Positions 34,901 to 46,088 of a stretch of DNA of 53,660 bases are shown in pieces. Each line of letters starts with the position of its first letter. Position 1 is the first letter of the stretch. Made by a program: the position numbers and the translations under genes. The notes under the pieces were generated by a model that was given only the letters and a program-made list of their open reading frames with translations, was not told the DNA's origin and ran no database searches. This stretch comes from Funneliformis mosseae (taxonomy: Eukaryota > Glomeromycota > Glomeromycetes > Glomerales > Glomeraceae): NCBI GenBank assembly GCA_910592005.1, contig CAJVPP010000062.1:1-53660 (forward strand). The letters are read 5' to 3'.

Positions 34901-36784
34901 TCAAAAAAAAGTAATAGTTGATTTTTTTCTTTTTAAATTTTATTTCAAAATCATAAATTATTTTTAAATTTATTTTGTATTTTTAAAGTGTGTATAATGT
35001 TATGTTATTTTATTTTATTTTATTTTTGTCTTTTTGGTTCAAATTTAATTTCCGTTATTTTCAGATTTGATTTTCATGATGTAGAAATTTTTGTGTTTTT
35101 GTTTAATTATTTGCACTTTATACATACACTACTTTTTTTTTTAATTCTTTTGCCATGTAAGATAGTCCATTTTTTCGAGATGATCATTTAAAAAATTTTT
35201 TATTATATATATATATATTTTTGATCTTTGTCAACATTTTTATTTTATTTTTTTCACATTCTTTACAAAAGATGATTTTATATTTAGCATTTTATGTATT
35301 TTTTTTAGTTTTTTTTTTTTTTTTAAAAAAAAAAAGAAATACAATAGACTTATTTATTAAACAATTATAATTTTTTTTTTTTTTTTCACGATTATTTTGC
35401 GTTTCCTAGTTTTTTTATCAATTATAGGTTTTGCTTATAAATTTTACGAAAATCAAGTCAGGCAATTACTCCAATTAAGATTTCGGAGTTTGGGTATATC
35501 AATTAAAGATGTCTTCATTATACCGAAACTTTCAATATTATTTTAAGAATGTCCGTTATCTAGATATTGACGAGAGCTGTTATTAGTGCCCCAATTTCAG
35601 CTTAAATAAAATTTATAAAATATTAAAACATATATATATTATTTAATTTCTTAATTCATTATAAATAATTTATTTAATCAAATTAAACAAATTTCTTACC
35701 TTTTTAAACATTTCATTATTTTAAACTTTAGCAATCTATTTGTTAAATAAATACATATTAAATATGCTATAGATTTTAATCTATACACGTGATATAAATT
35801 AAACTTATATACAAGATTACCAAATGACGATGAATGATTATGTAAAACGTATTTGTATTAAATTCAGGTTTCAATTTCGACATTTTTGAATGGCAAGACC
35901 ATTTCGATAAAAACCCAAATCATGTTTTAATTGCCAAAACCGCATATTAGGTATTTTTTTCGTAGGTACCGTAAAATCCAAGTATGTCTGATCCTAAACA
36001 CTGAAATCATGATTCGCAACTATCAAAACGCAAAATATAACAATAACTACATTTTTATGCTATTTTTTTGATGGGGTTACTTATTATAGATAAGTGATTA
36101 GATTTCTCTAAAGTTAGTAATCTCTTAAATCATAAGAACCACTTAAGAACTGTTTAATATTTCTAATTATAACCTAATACGTTAGTTGAATTCTTATTAA
36201 AATATAATTATATACTACTATTTCCTAATAAAAATGCTTGCTTTTGAACTTGAAATCTGATTAGCTTTTGAAATATTACTAATTGATTCATTTTTTATCA
36301 AGGTTAATTATTCACTTATTTTTATTATTTTCAGGTTGGTTAGGATTAAATTTATTACTATTTAATGTTCTTTAGAAGAGATTTTTTTGTTTATTTATTT
36401 TAACAAAGAGAATTATTTAGATTTTTTTATAATTATCATTTTTTTAAAAAAAAATAGTTACAAATTATTATTTTAGCAATTACTATTATATAAATTACTA
36501 TTTGTAAATAACTGATATAAGTATTATTGTTATAAAAATTGGTATTACAAAATTACTATTACAAAAATTATCATTACAAAATTATTAATACAAAATTACT
36601 ATTAAAAATATTATCATTAATTAAAATTACTATATCATAAAAATTATAAATCATAAATTTATTTGTTTATTTTAATTACATTTTAAAATAACTAAAATAC
36701 TAATATTATAAATTTAAATAATACTGATTGTTTTATTTTAACTCTTCAATTTAATTTAAGAGTAAAACTGATATTCTATTTTAA

Positions 36785-36882
36785 AATTAAGGTTGCTGGA
36801 TAAAACTTAGAGGTTTTGCAAGTCGTCTAAATGAAAAAAAGTAAAATTTAGTGAAATTATATTAAAATCTTATTAAAAAATT
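36785..36882 (-). repeat. Dispersed ~95-bp repeat, copy 3 (inverted)
   Basis: Reverse complement carries TTTTTAATAAGATTTTAATA, CATTTAGACGACTTGCAAAA and CAGCAACCTTAATTTT in the same order as copies at 11931 and 13605. It is the best preserved copy. A weaker GTTTGCAAATCGTCTAAAT match occurs at about 11611-11629. Confidence 0.6.
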
Positions 36883-37368
36883 TAAAAATTATTTATTCAT
36901 GTATCAAATGACTATGATATAAAACTATGTAATAAGGTTTTTGTGCTATTTTCATTTAAATTTTATATAAATTCTTCTTCTGTTAAATTTAATGGTAGTT
37001 TATTCACAATCTCTATACATTTAATAATTATTTTCTAATGAAAAGATAATCTAGCAAATAATATATCATATGCCCTGTCTTTAATTGAGTCATTAAATAA
37101 ATTAAGATACAATTTAATTTTAATTAAATTTGTAGGTGTAAGTTTAATAAGAGGTCTATTATATATACATATAATGATTAATAATACGGAAAGAAATAAT
37201 AAATATAAACTAAGTAATATTTATGCACATTGTAAGTGATAATTCTATATTCACTTTTAAAGTTAATGATGTATTATCTTTTGCATACTAAATTTGACTT
37301 ATACTATTTTTTATTAATAATATTCAGATAAAATTTTAGCTAAAATAAAAAAGTTAATAGTATTAACG

Positions 37369-37912
37369 TGTAATTCTTACGAACTACGACTGTTAGATGT
37401 GGTGTTTAAGTAGTTTATTCTTTTAATTGAGTAGTAATCTTTTAATAGTTAACGAGTTTTATCTTAGGCTAATTCTCAAAAGTATTTGTATTATTATGAC
37501 GAGCAGTATTACAACAAATTGCTAATAATTTATAATTATAAAACAGTGTGTTTATTTACGAATAAATAATAAAGTAAATAAAAAGAAATAAAAGAAAATA
37601 AGAAAATAGAATAAGAAAAAGAAAAGAAACAAATTACTGAAATAAAAATATAACGCAGTAGGCCAGTTGCCTTTAAACTACTAAAACTAACTTGTCAAGT
37701 TCCTATCTGTCTGTCTTTTTACATGAACTATAAAGCTATCTATTTATATAAAATAAATTACATAAAGAGATATAACTAGCATGTCTACTATATCAACTAT
37801 ATCTAATATATCAGTTATGCCACATATGTCTGACATATCATATATATCACTTATATTAAATTAGTTGATCTTCTGCGCTATATAAGATGTGTCATATTTA
37901 CCCGTTTACAAT
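37369..37912 (+). repeat. LTR-like repeat, copy B
   Basis: Starts TGTAATTCTTACGAA and ends near CCCGTTTACA. It aligns in order with 14067-14614, including AGTAGTAATCTTTTAA-type words, a purine-rich AAATAAAAAGAAATAAAA block, AGAGATATAACTAGCATGTC and an ATATCTAATATATCAG block. A TG...ACA outline fits a solo LTR. Divergence between copies is high, so insertion is old. Confidence 0.5.
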
Positions 37913-39146
37913 AGTTAATTCAAAAAATTTTCTAAAACAAGGTCTCAATTGTAAATATCTATATTATATTTTTTAATATATTAATAATAAAAGTAAACTT
38001 AAGTTGTTAATCATAGATAAACAAAAGAATAAGTTAACTTCAAGTGTTATTAGTATATGTTTTTTCAAAAAAAACAAGCAATTAATTTAAAATTAAAAAC
38101 ATATAACTTTATAAAACACATAATTTTATAAGATAATGCCTATCATGCTATTTAATTAATTCTTTTATTGTATCAATGCATTCTTTAATAGGTAATGCTT
38201 TTAATATTTTTAAATTTCTTACAGAAATTTTGACAAAGAATACTTTGAATTGAAATGAAATTTCTATAATTAAATTAATCTTCAAACATCATTTTGAAGA
38301 TTTTTTTGAATTTTTTTATTAAAAAAAAAATTTAAAATTTAAAATTACTTAGTTTAAAAATGTTAAGATATGACTTCTACTTATAAAGAAGTTCACTGAT
38401 TTCTTGAATGAGTTATTTTATCTTGTGTTTGTAATAGTTTGAAGTTCAACAAGAATGAACTCTTATCATAAGTGCTAATTCAATCTAGTATTTTGAGTAC
38501 GCTTGACAGCAACATTTCTTTTACACTACAAGTTGATCAAATTTTCTTATATGTTTACCAACCTTTATTCATATTAGGCTTTATGTAAGTAAATTCTTGT
38601 TCAGTATATTTTAATTGTATAATGAGATATTCTTTAACAGTAATATCAGCTATTTGATACAACATATGTGTGAGTGCAATAGCATTTTATTGTTAAGATG
38701 AATAATCAGTGAAAATTTAGTCGAATCTGAAGAAATTAGTTGATAGGAAAAATCAGTTGATCAGAAAAACTAACATAATAGCTAAAATTTGAGATACGAT
38801 AAGTAGTGGTAATTGTTGGTAGTTGTGTTTTCTTGCCATGCAGAAACTTCAATTGTTTAAATTACTTTCTCTTCTCCCACTTTTAGGAAATTATAAAAAA
38901 TTCACAATATAACAAAAAGAGTGTCATATGGTACTTTATAAGAATTCTCTACTTTATATTTAACTTTTAACTATGAAAATATTCTTTATCTTTATTTTAC
39001 TTATAAAAATTAATTAAGTTTTTATTATAACATTAAAATTAAAAAGATTATTGTGTAATAAAAAAAATATATGAAATTGACCAATCAAAATCAAAGAATT
39101 AGTATAAAATTTTAAAGTTAAATAATATATTATTTTTAAAATAATT

Positions 39147-39238
39147 ATTGAGTGGCAATAGCTCAGTAATTTAGAATGCGAGGTTCTTTATTGATAGGGT
39201 TTCGGGTTCGATTCCATATGTGTTTATTGTTACTCAAT
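39147..39238 (+). ncRNA. Degenerate tRNA-like sequence (tRNA pseudogene or SINE head)
   Basis: Has an A-box-like TAGCTCAGTAATTTAGA at 39159-39175 and an exact B-box GGTTCGATTCC at 39205-39215. The ends GTGGCAA (39152) and TTGTTAC (39227) form a 7-bp acceptor-like stem with two G-U pairs, and pairing extends outward to 14 bp (ATTGAGTGGCAATA / TATTGTTACTCAAT). The D, anticodon and T stems pair poorly; the loop TTCTTTA would give a Lys-type CUU anticodon. Pol III promoter boxes are intact but a functional tRNA is unlikely. Confidence 0.5.
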
Positions 39239-39274
39239 ATAAAGTATGAGGTTTATAGGGAGATGATTTCCCAT

Positions 39275-39325
39275 ATTAGCATAGCGATAGGGCATATTAG
39301 ATCTTAATCTTTACTTATTCTTTTT
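39275..39325 (+). repeat. Truncated tRNA-like fragment (5' half)
   Basis: TTAGCATAGCGATAGGGC fits the A box, followed by an anticodon-arm-like TTAGATCTTAATCTT whose loop again holds CUU. No B box follows. It lies about 40 bases after the longer tRNA-like sequence; together they look like a composite tRNA-derived repeat. Confidence 0.35.
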
Positions 39326-39383
39326 TAATATATATCTAAACTAATATTAATTTTTATTATTATAAAAAAAAGTATCCCAAATA

Positions 39384-39655
39384 TTATATACAATATATGA
39401 AAAAAAATTGAAATGAATTATTTTTGACTACTGAAATAATCAGCCAAACTTTTGTAAATTGGTGACTATGATTGTACATAGAATTTAACTTGCTCATATG
39501 CTCTGTTAAGAGGATATTTCTGGTAAATTTACTTAGTAGGCGGCTTGCTTCCTCAACAAATTGCGGTGAAGTTATAAGATATTTTGTATTTCTCAGCTTC
39601 TTGTTAGTAAAGGCTTGTCTTCATCTTTTACTAAGAAAAATTTTAGTAGCATAGC
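39384..39655 (-). pseudogene. Unassigned coding relic
   Basis: On the minus strand a frame with one internal TGA reads ATKIFLSKR, stop, RQAFTNKKLRNTKYLITS, then PQFVEEASRLLSKFTRNI and onward to TAA at 39384. The stretch of plausible helical protein in otherwise stop-rich DNA suggests a former exon. I do not recognise the family. A second minus-strand phrase at about 39850-39920 (YFVGAMSIVGFVETDYRKSL) may belong to the same lost gene. Confidence 0.3.
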
Positions 39656-40420
39656 ATTTTATAACATATATATATACAGTATATATATATATAATAAGAA
39701 ATAATTGATTCCTGTGTTAGATTTTTCATTTCTCTCTTACATTCCAGAGATTTCTACAGCTAATTTGTTTCTATTATTATTGCCAACTACGAGATATATC
39801 GGCTTTTCTAAATAAACCATTATCCATTTCTACATTATCGCGGTACCTATATACTGCGCCAGACTTTTTCTATAGTCAGTTTCGACAAAGCCAACAATTG
39901 ACATTGCGCCAACGAAATACTTATGATTACGATTTCTCAGAGAATATCAACGAAAATTGATTATGGACATCTAATAAAAACAAATCATTTATAGAGACCA
40001 AAATTGGTCAGGAAAAAAAAATAAATAATGTATTAAAAATTACAAATTCGTATTAAATAAAAACTAGGAATTTTTAATTCAAGAGTTTAGGTTATTATTC
40101 TAGACCCATATATACTAGGATAATACTATATATCATGTGATTCTCCGAAAAATGACTTTTACTCCGCTAAAAATTACTAAAGTAATAACTTCTCCTATAA
40201 AACTGATTTATTATAAATTTTTTTTTTTACTGAAAATATTATATTGTAATATCCGGATAATAAAATTATCAATTAAATTAACAACTAAAATACGTAAAAT
40301 TAAATGTGAGTGTGAGGGTGATGTTCATCGGCGTGGAAATGAGTGGAATCACTTGCTTGATGGAAGTTAGCTGAAAAAATTTTTTTTTGATATTTTTATT
40401 AGTAACGCTACATGATAAGA

Positions 40421-40433
40421 TTAAATCTGAATG

Positions 40434-40469
<36 letters not shown>

Positions 40470-42697
40470 GCACAATTATTTAATTTAGATGTAATGGTAT
40501 CAAGATCCAAATTAAGATAATCAACAATATAATCTCCAATATCTATATTTTCATGGTTTCCACGTAAATATTCGATATCCTTCCCATAAGCATAAAGATT
40601 AACGTCAACAGCAGTATGTCCATGTGTCGTCCACTAAAAAGAAAAAAAAATTTATATAAATATTAAATTTTTTATATCTAATCAATAAATAAATTTTATT
40701 AAACTTAAATAGTTACCCCGATTTGAGCTCTAATACTTGTCATATTAGCCAAATAGTATTCATATTCCAGCTGAGCATGTTCCTCTTTTAGCCAATTGAT
40801 TTCATAATCTTTAACATTATCTATTCCTAATCCATAATTAATTATCGAATTTTTAATAAAGTTTTCACGATCTACATTCCAATATTGAACTAGTCCCTGT
40901 GAAAGAATAAATGAAGAATTCTTTACACGCGTTAAAATTTCGGGAAGCCTGCATTATATAAATAAAAAATGAATTTTTTAATTTTTTAAATAAGAATTAA
41001 TAACGAAAACGACTTTTTTTGATTATAAATATTTGATAGACATACCATAAATATTCTGGGTAATCGGAATCGACTTGACGGGCAAGAGATATTCCACCAG
41101 TTTCATGGTCACTGACTGAAATCATAACCGTGTCAGGGTGTTCATCAACATATTTCTTGACAAGTTCGATTGTTTCATGGTAGGCCAAGATATCGTGAAC
41201 ATGTGTAGCAGGATCATTACTGTAATTTAACAAAGAGGTTAAATTTGACATTTTCATAAATTATGATACGAAATATTAAAAAATAATACGAACCTATGGG
41301 CAGCCATATCTTTTGAATCAAATTTTGGAAAAAAATTAAAATAAAACGATTTGACGTATAAAGAAAATAAAACACTAATTTTACTTTTAATTACCAATTC
41401 TACTGCCTTCGATCATGAGGAAAAATCCCTTATCGCTTTTCGCGGTTGCAGAATCAAGGAACTTTAGAGCCTTTTCTGACATTTCTTTCAAAGAAGGTTC
41501 TTGAGCAGGGTCACGATCAATTTCATATGACATATGCTATTTGTATAATGTACATCAAATTATATTAATTATGACATAATATTTCTTGAACAATTTAAAG
41601 TAAAAACTTACATCGAGTGTAAATAAGCCTAAAAGAGGAAGCCTGCGTTTATTTAAAGGAACAAGAAAATTGTTACACCATAGAATCTTGGTAAGAACAA
41701 AAAAAATCATGAAAAAACCTACTTGTCTTTTCCAGGTTCAAGATCGTCAAATTCTTTTCTTGTAGCAAAATATTTATATCCTTGCTTGTTTGATTCTTTA
41801 ACCAGATCACGTTGATCAATTCTACAACTTCCTTCTGTATGATTTGGCAAGAAGTAGCAACGACCTCCACCAAACATTAAATCAACTTGTCTTCCAAGGG
41901 GATTATCACCAATTTGTTGTACAGCAATATCAGCCTCCATATCTCTATTAACCACATGAGCTGAAAATGAAGCTGGTGTGGCATGGGTGATACGACTTGT
42001 AACAACCAAACCTGTTGTTAAACCAAGGTACTTTGCAGATTCCAACACGGTACCACAAGGTACTTTCTTTGGATTAACTATGTATATAACATGCGCGAAA
42101 TTAGAAAGTGCTGTAATTTTTTAAAATAAATTTACACGATAAATATTAACCTCCTATAGCGCCATTGTAAGATTTCAAGGCACATGCAAAAGCTGTCGCT
42201 CCGGCGGCAGAATCAGTAACCAAACTACTAGATGATCTCGTTCGAGAAGATCCAACCAAAATTTCATCCAAGGGTGAGACATAATTATATTTCAATTTAT
42301 TCACGTGTTGATTATAAGTACGAGCAAAAGTCTGTGATGTTGGACCAAATCCGTCAGAGATCATAAGGATGACGCTCCTTTTAGGGAGAGTTTCAACTAA
42401 TAATTATAAATGTTGATAAAATTAAAATTTTCCGATAAAAGATGTACTAACTTTTTGATGTTACCCGATTTCTTACCATTAGCTAAAGATGCCCATACTG
42501 CGGCCAATCCTATGACTGCACCTACGATTAACGCCGCCATGAAACATACAGCGCATAAATCTCTTCTTACCTTTAAAAAGATTTGATTTTAGCGTAACAT
42601 TGATCAAAAATCAAAAAAAAAAAAAGATAATACAACCCACCTTTCTGCGTTCTTGGCCATCACCAAGCAAACGCTCAGCTTCTGCTGGATCCGACAT
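40421..42697 (-). CDS. PHO8: Vacuolar-type alkaline phosphatase (PHO8-like)
   Basis: Multi-exon minus-strand gene; exon 1 is 42697-42641. Type II membrane layout: cytosolic MSDPAEAERLLGDGQERRK, then an anchor (AALIVGAVIGLAAVWASLA), then the catalytic domain. Motifs: VILMISDGFGPTS (first metal site Asp), LVTDSAAGATAFA (nucleophilic Ser), VVTSRITHATPASFSAHV, DLMFGGG, FFLMIEGSRIDMAAHSND, VMISVSDHETGGIS and WTTHGHTAVDV. All expected Asp, Ser, His and Glu metal-binding and catalytic positions are present. Known role: phosphate release from monoesters in the vacuole; this enzyme is the classic activity marker of living arbuscular mycorrhizal hyphae. The 3' end is odd: the frame runs SKLNN, CA, then into a 35-base T tract before TAA at 40421-40423, so the natural C-terminus is uncertain. 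Confidence 0.9.
40434..40468. repeat. A35 homopolymer at the 3' end of the alkaline phosphatase gene
   Basis: A run of 35 A on the plus strand, that is T35 on the coding strand, overlapping the apparent last codons of the phosphatase. It would encode about a dozen Phe if translated. It may be a mutable tract, an assembly or sequencing artefact, or lie in an unrecognised final intron or UTR. Confidence 0.7.
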
Positions 42698-42922
42698 AAT
42701 TTTGGCTTATTTTAATAATAAAAAATAAAATAAAATAAAAAATAAAAGTTGATGCTTTCTGATAAGCGAACGCGAAAAATAAAATCGATCTTCCAATTTT
42801 TTTCGTATTGAATTAAATTATTTTATAAGGTATAAAGGAAATCAGGGGAAGAGTTGATAACTCTTTTTGTTTTTTTGATTTATCATCATTTTTATAACAA
42901 AAAAAAAATTACAAATATTTAA

Positions 42923-42928
42923 CACGTG
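42923..42928. promoter_or_regulatory. CACGTG E-box upstream of the PHO8-like gene
   Basis: AACACGTGGAG, 226 bp upstream of the phosphatase ATG. In yeast the phosphate regulator Pho4 binds CACGTG cores, preferably followed by G, in PHO promoters including PHO8. Phosphate control here is inferred from motif and position. Confidence 0.4.
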
Positions 42929-44049
42929 GAGATTTAGTTTATTTCGAACAGGAGTACCTCACAAGTTTTAATATAAAAAGGGGTTGAAGGTTCGGCCAAT
43001 GATCTTTCCTTAAATGAATTCTTGTCCGTCCCTTTGAATTTCATTTGCTAAAATCGTTTTCGCATTAAATTCAATCTAGATTTCTTTTTAGAAAAAATAC
43101 TTCACATGATTACATCTTATAAATGATCATGTGTGTATTACCTATTTTGGAGGTCAACGTATCTATCATCAAAAAATCAATTCTTTAAATACTTCTATTT
43201 TAACGAAAATCTCCCAGAAAGAGGAAATATTGGAATCACTCATTAACTTTCATATACTTTTTTTAAAATTTCAAACGTTCCAAGGATAAATTAGTACCTA
43301 CACCTATTGATAATAGAGATAATAAAAGTACAAATCTTTGTACAGATCATCTTTTAAAAATTGACCCCATGATTTTTTTTTGTTTTGCTTTCATCAAACG
43401 TATATAATTGGGCTAAAAATTCGACCTTTTAACGTAAATTGGTTACATACCTTAAAAAAAAGATTTTATCTTACTAATATATAAAAGATCAAGTATCAAC
43501 AACCGGAAATAAATTATGGCTTGGCTTCATTGAAAAAGTGATTATTAACATGGGATGATGATAAAATTTCTCTACATTATTCAGTCCTCTTTAGTGTGAA
43601 CGAATATAAATAAAAACTTACTTTAAAATTCAACTGATTGATAGTTTGAACCGCTTTATTCATAAAATTTCATCGCTTTACAGTTCTTTCTTTATTACAA
43701 AATCCAATCGTTAAAAAGACATGAATCGCTCGACCTTTCAGACAATATCAAAATCCCGACAGCCTAATGCTGGTCAATTTATCACATGCACGTGCATAAC
43801 TCTGCATAATGCTTGGTTGTCGGAGATTTGGTGTAAAAATATAAGATTGATGACAGGCTTTCTTCAAAAAGTTTAGAACCTTTAATTTCCCACCGGAAGA
43901 GGTCACTTCTATCTTAGATAACGGAACCTGAGTCAAAATTTATGACAAATACATTAAATTATTATTGGCTATCGTGGTCTTATATACAACAGGAATCATG
44001 TGTAAAAATAATCAATGAGATGATAATGCTTCATACATGCGATTATCAG

Positions 44050-44340
44050 ATTTGACTTTAATTTGAGCTCAAAAAAGTATATATATAGCGCGTTTTATCA
44101 AAATAGCTCTATTAAACAAATATAAATATACAATAAAATCTGATAAAGATTAATATATAATAAAATAGATAAGCGAGCTTACACTAACCCGCTTAAGTAA
44201 ATCAAGTCTGACTATATAATACATCTGTGTTTAACTAATATAGTAAGCTCAATCGTTCAGAAGCTTATTTTCTCAAAAAAAGCTTAAGCTTAAAGCTGTA
44301 TTGAGCCGAACTCAAGCTGAACTGGTTTAGCAATTTAAAG
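44050..44340. repeat. AAGCTY-word patch
   Basis: TTGAGCTCAA, GCGAGCTTAC, CCCGCTTAAG, AAGCTCAATCG, AAGCTTAAGCTTAAAGCT and AACTCAAGCTGAAC are packed in both orientations within about 290 bp. No terminal inverted repeats or target duplication were found, so this is only a candidate for the same class as the elements at 21177, 24783 and 47097. Confidence 0.35.
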
Positions 44341-45004
44341 ACTTGATTCGATAATCTCACAAATGATTGAAAATTTTTGGTATTACGGAGGGGAAAATTT
44401 AATAAACAAAATCAAAACTTGATAATTACTCACCGTTTTTGTTGGAGGAAATTTTGGTTGTTTTTCAAGTTCTTGCGTTTCATTTCATAAAAGGAAAATT
44501 GAATCGGTGACTATTTCTATTGTTTTTGGTGAACTTTTTTAGATTATATAAAGAACCTTTCGAAAATTGTAATCGACGGTGATATTCAGAAATTTACTTT
44601 CGTTGAGTTAAAAAATATTTTCGTAAGAGACATTTTCGTTGCGATGTCCTTTTTTCCAACTAAGGTCAAAATTACTTTTGTATACGATCTCTACATTTTT
44701 TTTTTTTATTAAGGTGTCGACACAAAATTTATAAATTCAACCTATAACTTCATACAATTATCTATTTATGCATAAGGTTAAATTTGACTAAGGCATTATG
44801 AAATTTATCGTAAATACAATTATAATTATTCCTTTTCAAAAAAAGAATATTTTCCAATATTATATAAACAATGTGAAAAAATGAGAACATCCATTAGCAC
44901 TAGCAATTCTACCCGGTCGCTATCGCGACGGGAAAAAATTGTTGAAGATTCGATTTTCTTGATAATAATAATTAAGAGGTTTAGTATATAATAAAAATAA
45001 ATTT

Positions 45005-45140
45005 AGTAAAACCTAATATAACCCTAACCCTAATCCCAACACTAATCCTAACGTTAACTTGTATTTAGTAAAATAATCTAATCTTAATCCTAACCCTAAA
45101 TCTAATCCTAACGTTAACTCAAATTCAATTCTAACGCTAA
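45005..45140. repeat. Degenerate interstitial telomere-like array
   Basis: CCTAATATAACCCTAACCC, CTAATCCTAACGTTAACTT and further CCTAACCCTAAATCTAATCC units recur with period near six or multiples of it. They approximate CCCTAA, the complement of the TTAGGG telomere repeat used by most fungi. It lies about 8.5 kb from the window edge among ordinary repeats, so it is internal. Confidence 0.6.
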
Positions 45141-45257
45141 TTTGTTTTTAATAATCTCTAATACTAAACTTTATAGATTATTTTGCTACTTTGTGCAAAA
45201 TCCTATCCAACCATTACATTGTTTATTGTAAACTATAAATTCATTCAATTTTATTTA

Positions 45258-46085
45258 GGCCATGCAACTTCGATTTTTCGGTTCACGTAACATTGAAATT
45301 TTAAAATCGACCCGGAGACCCAGAGTTTATTAATAATAAAAAAAGTTTATATATAAATATTATATCTGATTGGTCAATCTTTAAGGGGACAAGGCCGTGC
45401 AAAGTAAAATTTGAGATTCTGTGACCCGGCCTTGTCAGTTTACGAAAATTCGGGATATTTTTTTTTTATAGTAAAATTTTTATCATGTGACCTTACATAA
45501 TAAAATCGGCATATCAGATTTTGTTTAAAAGAAAGCAACAAAAGAAAGGTTTACCTAATACTTACATATGAACAAGAAAAAAATAACCGGGTGACCGTGT
45601 CAATTTTAAAATTTTATCTAAAATTTTTTTTGCCCAGCCTAATCATACAACAATCACATTTCATTTCAAAATCATCTTAACTCCGTCAAAATACTTATTA
45701 TACATGTAAAAATAAGTTTCTATTCTAAAGGTTGGGAAGGTTTACCTGTTGAGAAAGAAACAAAAATAAAAGAATTTTTTTGGAAATATATCGATTCTAT
45801 ATTTATCACCTGACTGGTGGGAAGCAGATTTTAAAGTGAAGTTTAGCCCATCAAAAACATTAGTTGGAGAAAAAACTTCAGCATAATGTATTGTTTGGGA
45901 AGCTGCATGAAACTCATGAGTTGTAAGAACGAAATGATACATTACGATAATACAATAAACTTTAATACCAATAAATTATACTTTATAGTCACATGATAAC
46001 CTTTTTATATATAAACTATTTTGTTAAAATTTGAAAAAGTGACCTAGTCAAGTGACATGAACTGAAAAATCGAAGTTGCATGACC
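45258..46085. mobile_element. PIF/Harbinger-like MITE (828 bp) with TTA target duplication
   Basis: The left end GGCCATGCAACTTCGATTTT and the right end (inverse of GGTCATGCAACTTCGATTTT) form terminal inverted repeats of about 34 bp with few mismatches. Each end abuts TTA (45255-45257 and 46086-46088). TWA duplication with G-rich starts is typical of PIF/Harbinger. Inside are several GTGACC words (about 45418, 45485, 45592, 46039) and a 10-bp perfect stem GACAAGGCCG / CGGCCTTGTC (about 45389-45436). The only frame inside (45742-45942, minus) is short and matches no transposase I know. Confidence 0.8.
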
Positions 46086-46088
46086 TTA

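Larger units (their letters stand above)
34901..40420. other. AT-rich, repeat-bearing intergenic region
   Basis: Holds the third dispersed ~95-bp repeat (36785-36882), an LTR-like copy (37369-37912), tRNA-like sequences (39147-39330), an unassigned minus-strand coding relic (39384-39655), and long T and A runs. No intact gene is seen. Confidence 0.5.
42698..45257. other. Gene-free stretch upstream of the alkaline phosphatase
   Basis: Contains the phosphatase promoter (first few hundred bases), an AAGCT-word patch (about 44050-44340), a GC-rich hairpin (CCCGGTCGC..GCGACGGG, about 44911-44932) and a degenerate telomere-like array (45005-45140). No gene is supported. Confidence 0.5.

Noticed and set aside
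40278..40475. Minus-strand frame starting with a Phe run
   Set aside because: Starts at TTG one base out of phase with the phosphatase frame and is made by the T35 tract.
43748..43936. 62-codon minus-strand frame
   Set aside because: No recognisable domain, no matching exon neighbours, and length expected by chance in this moderately AT-rich patch.
45742..45942. 66-codon minus-strand frame
   Set aside because: Lies wholly inside the Harbinger-like MITE and resembles no transposase; kept only as MITE content.
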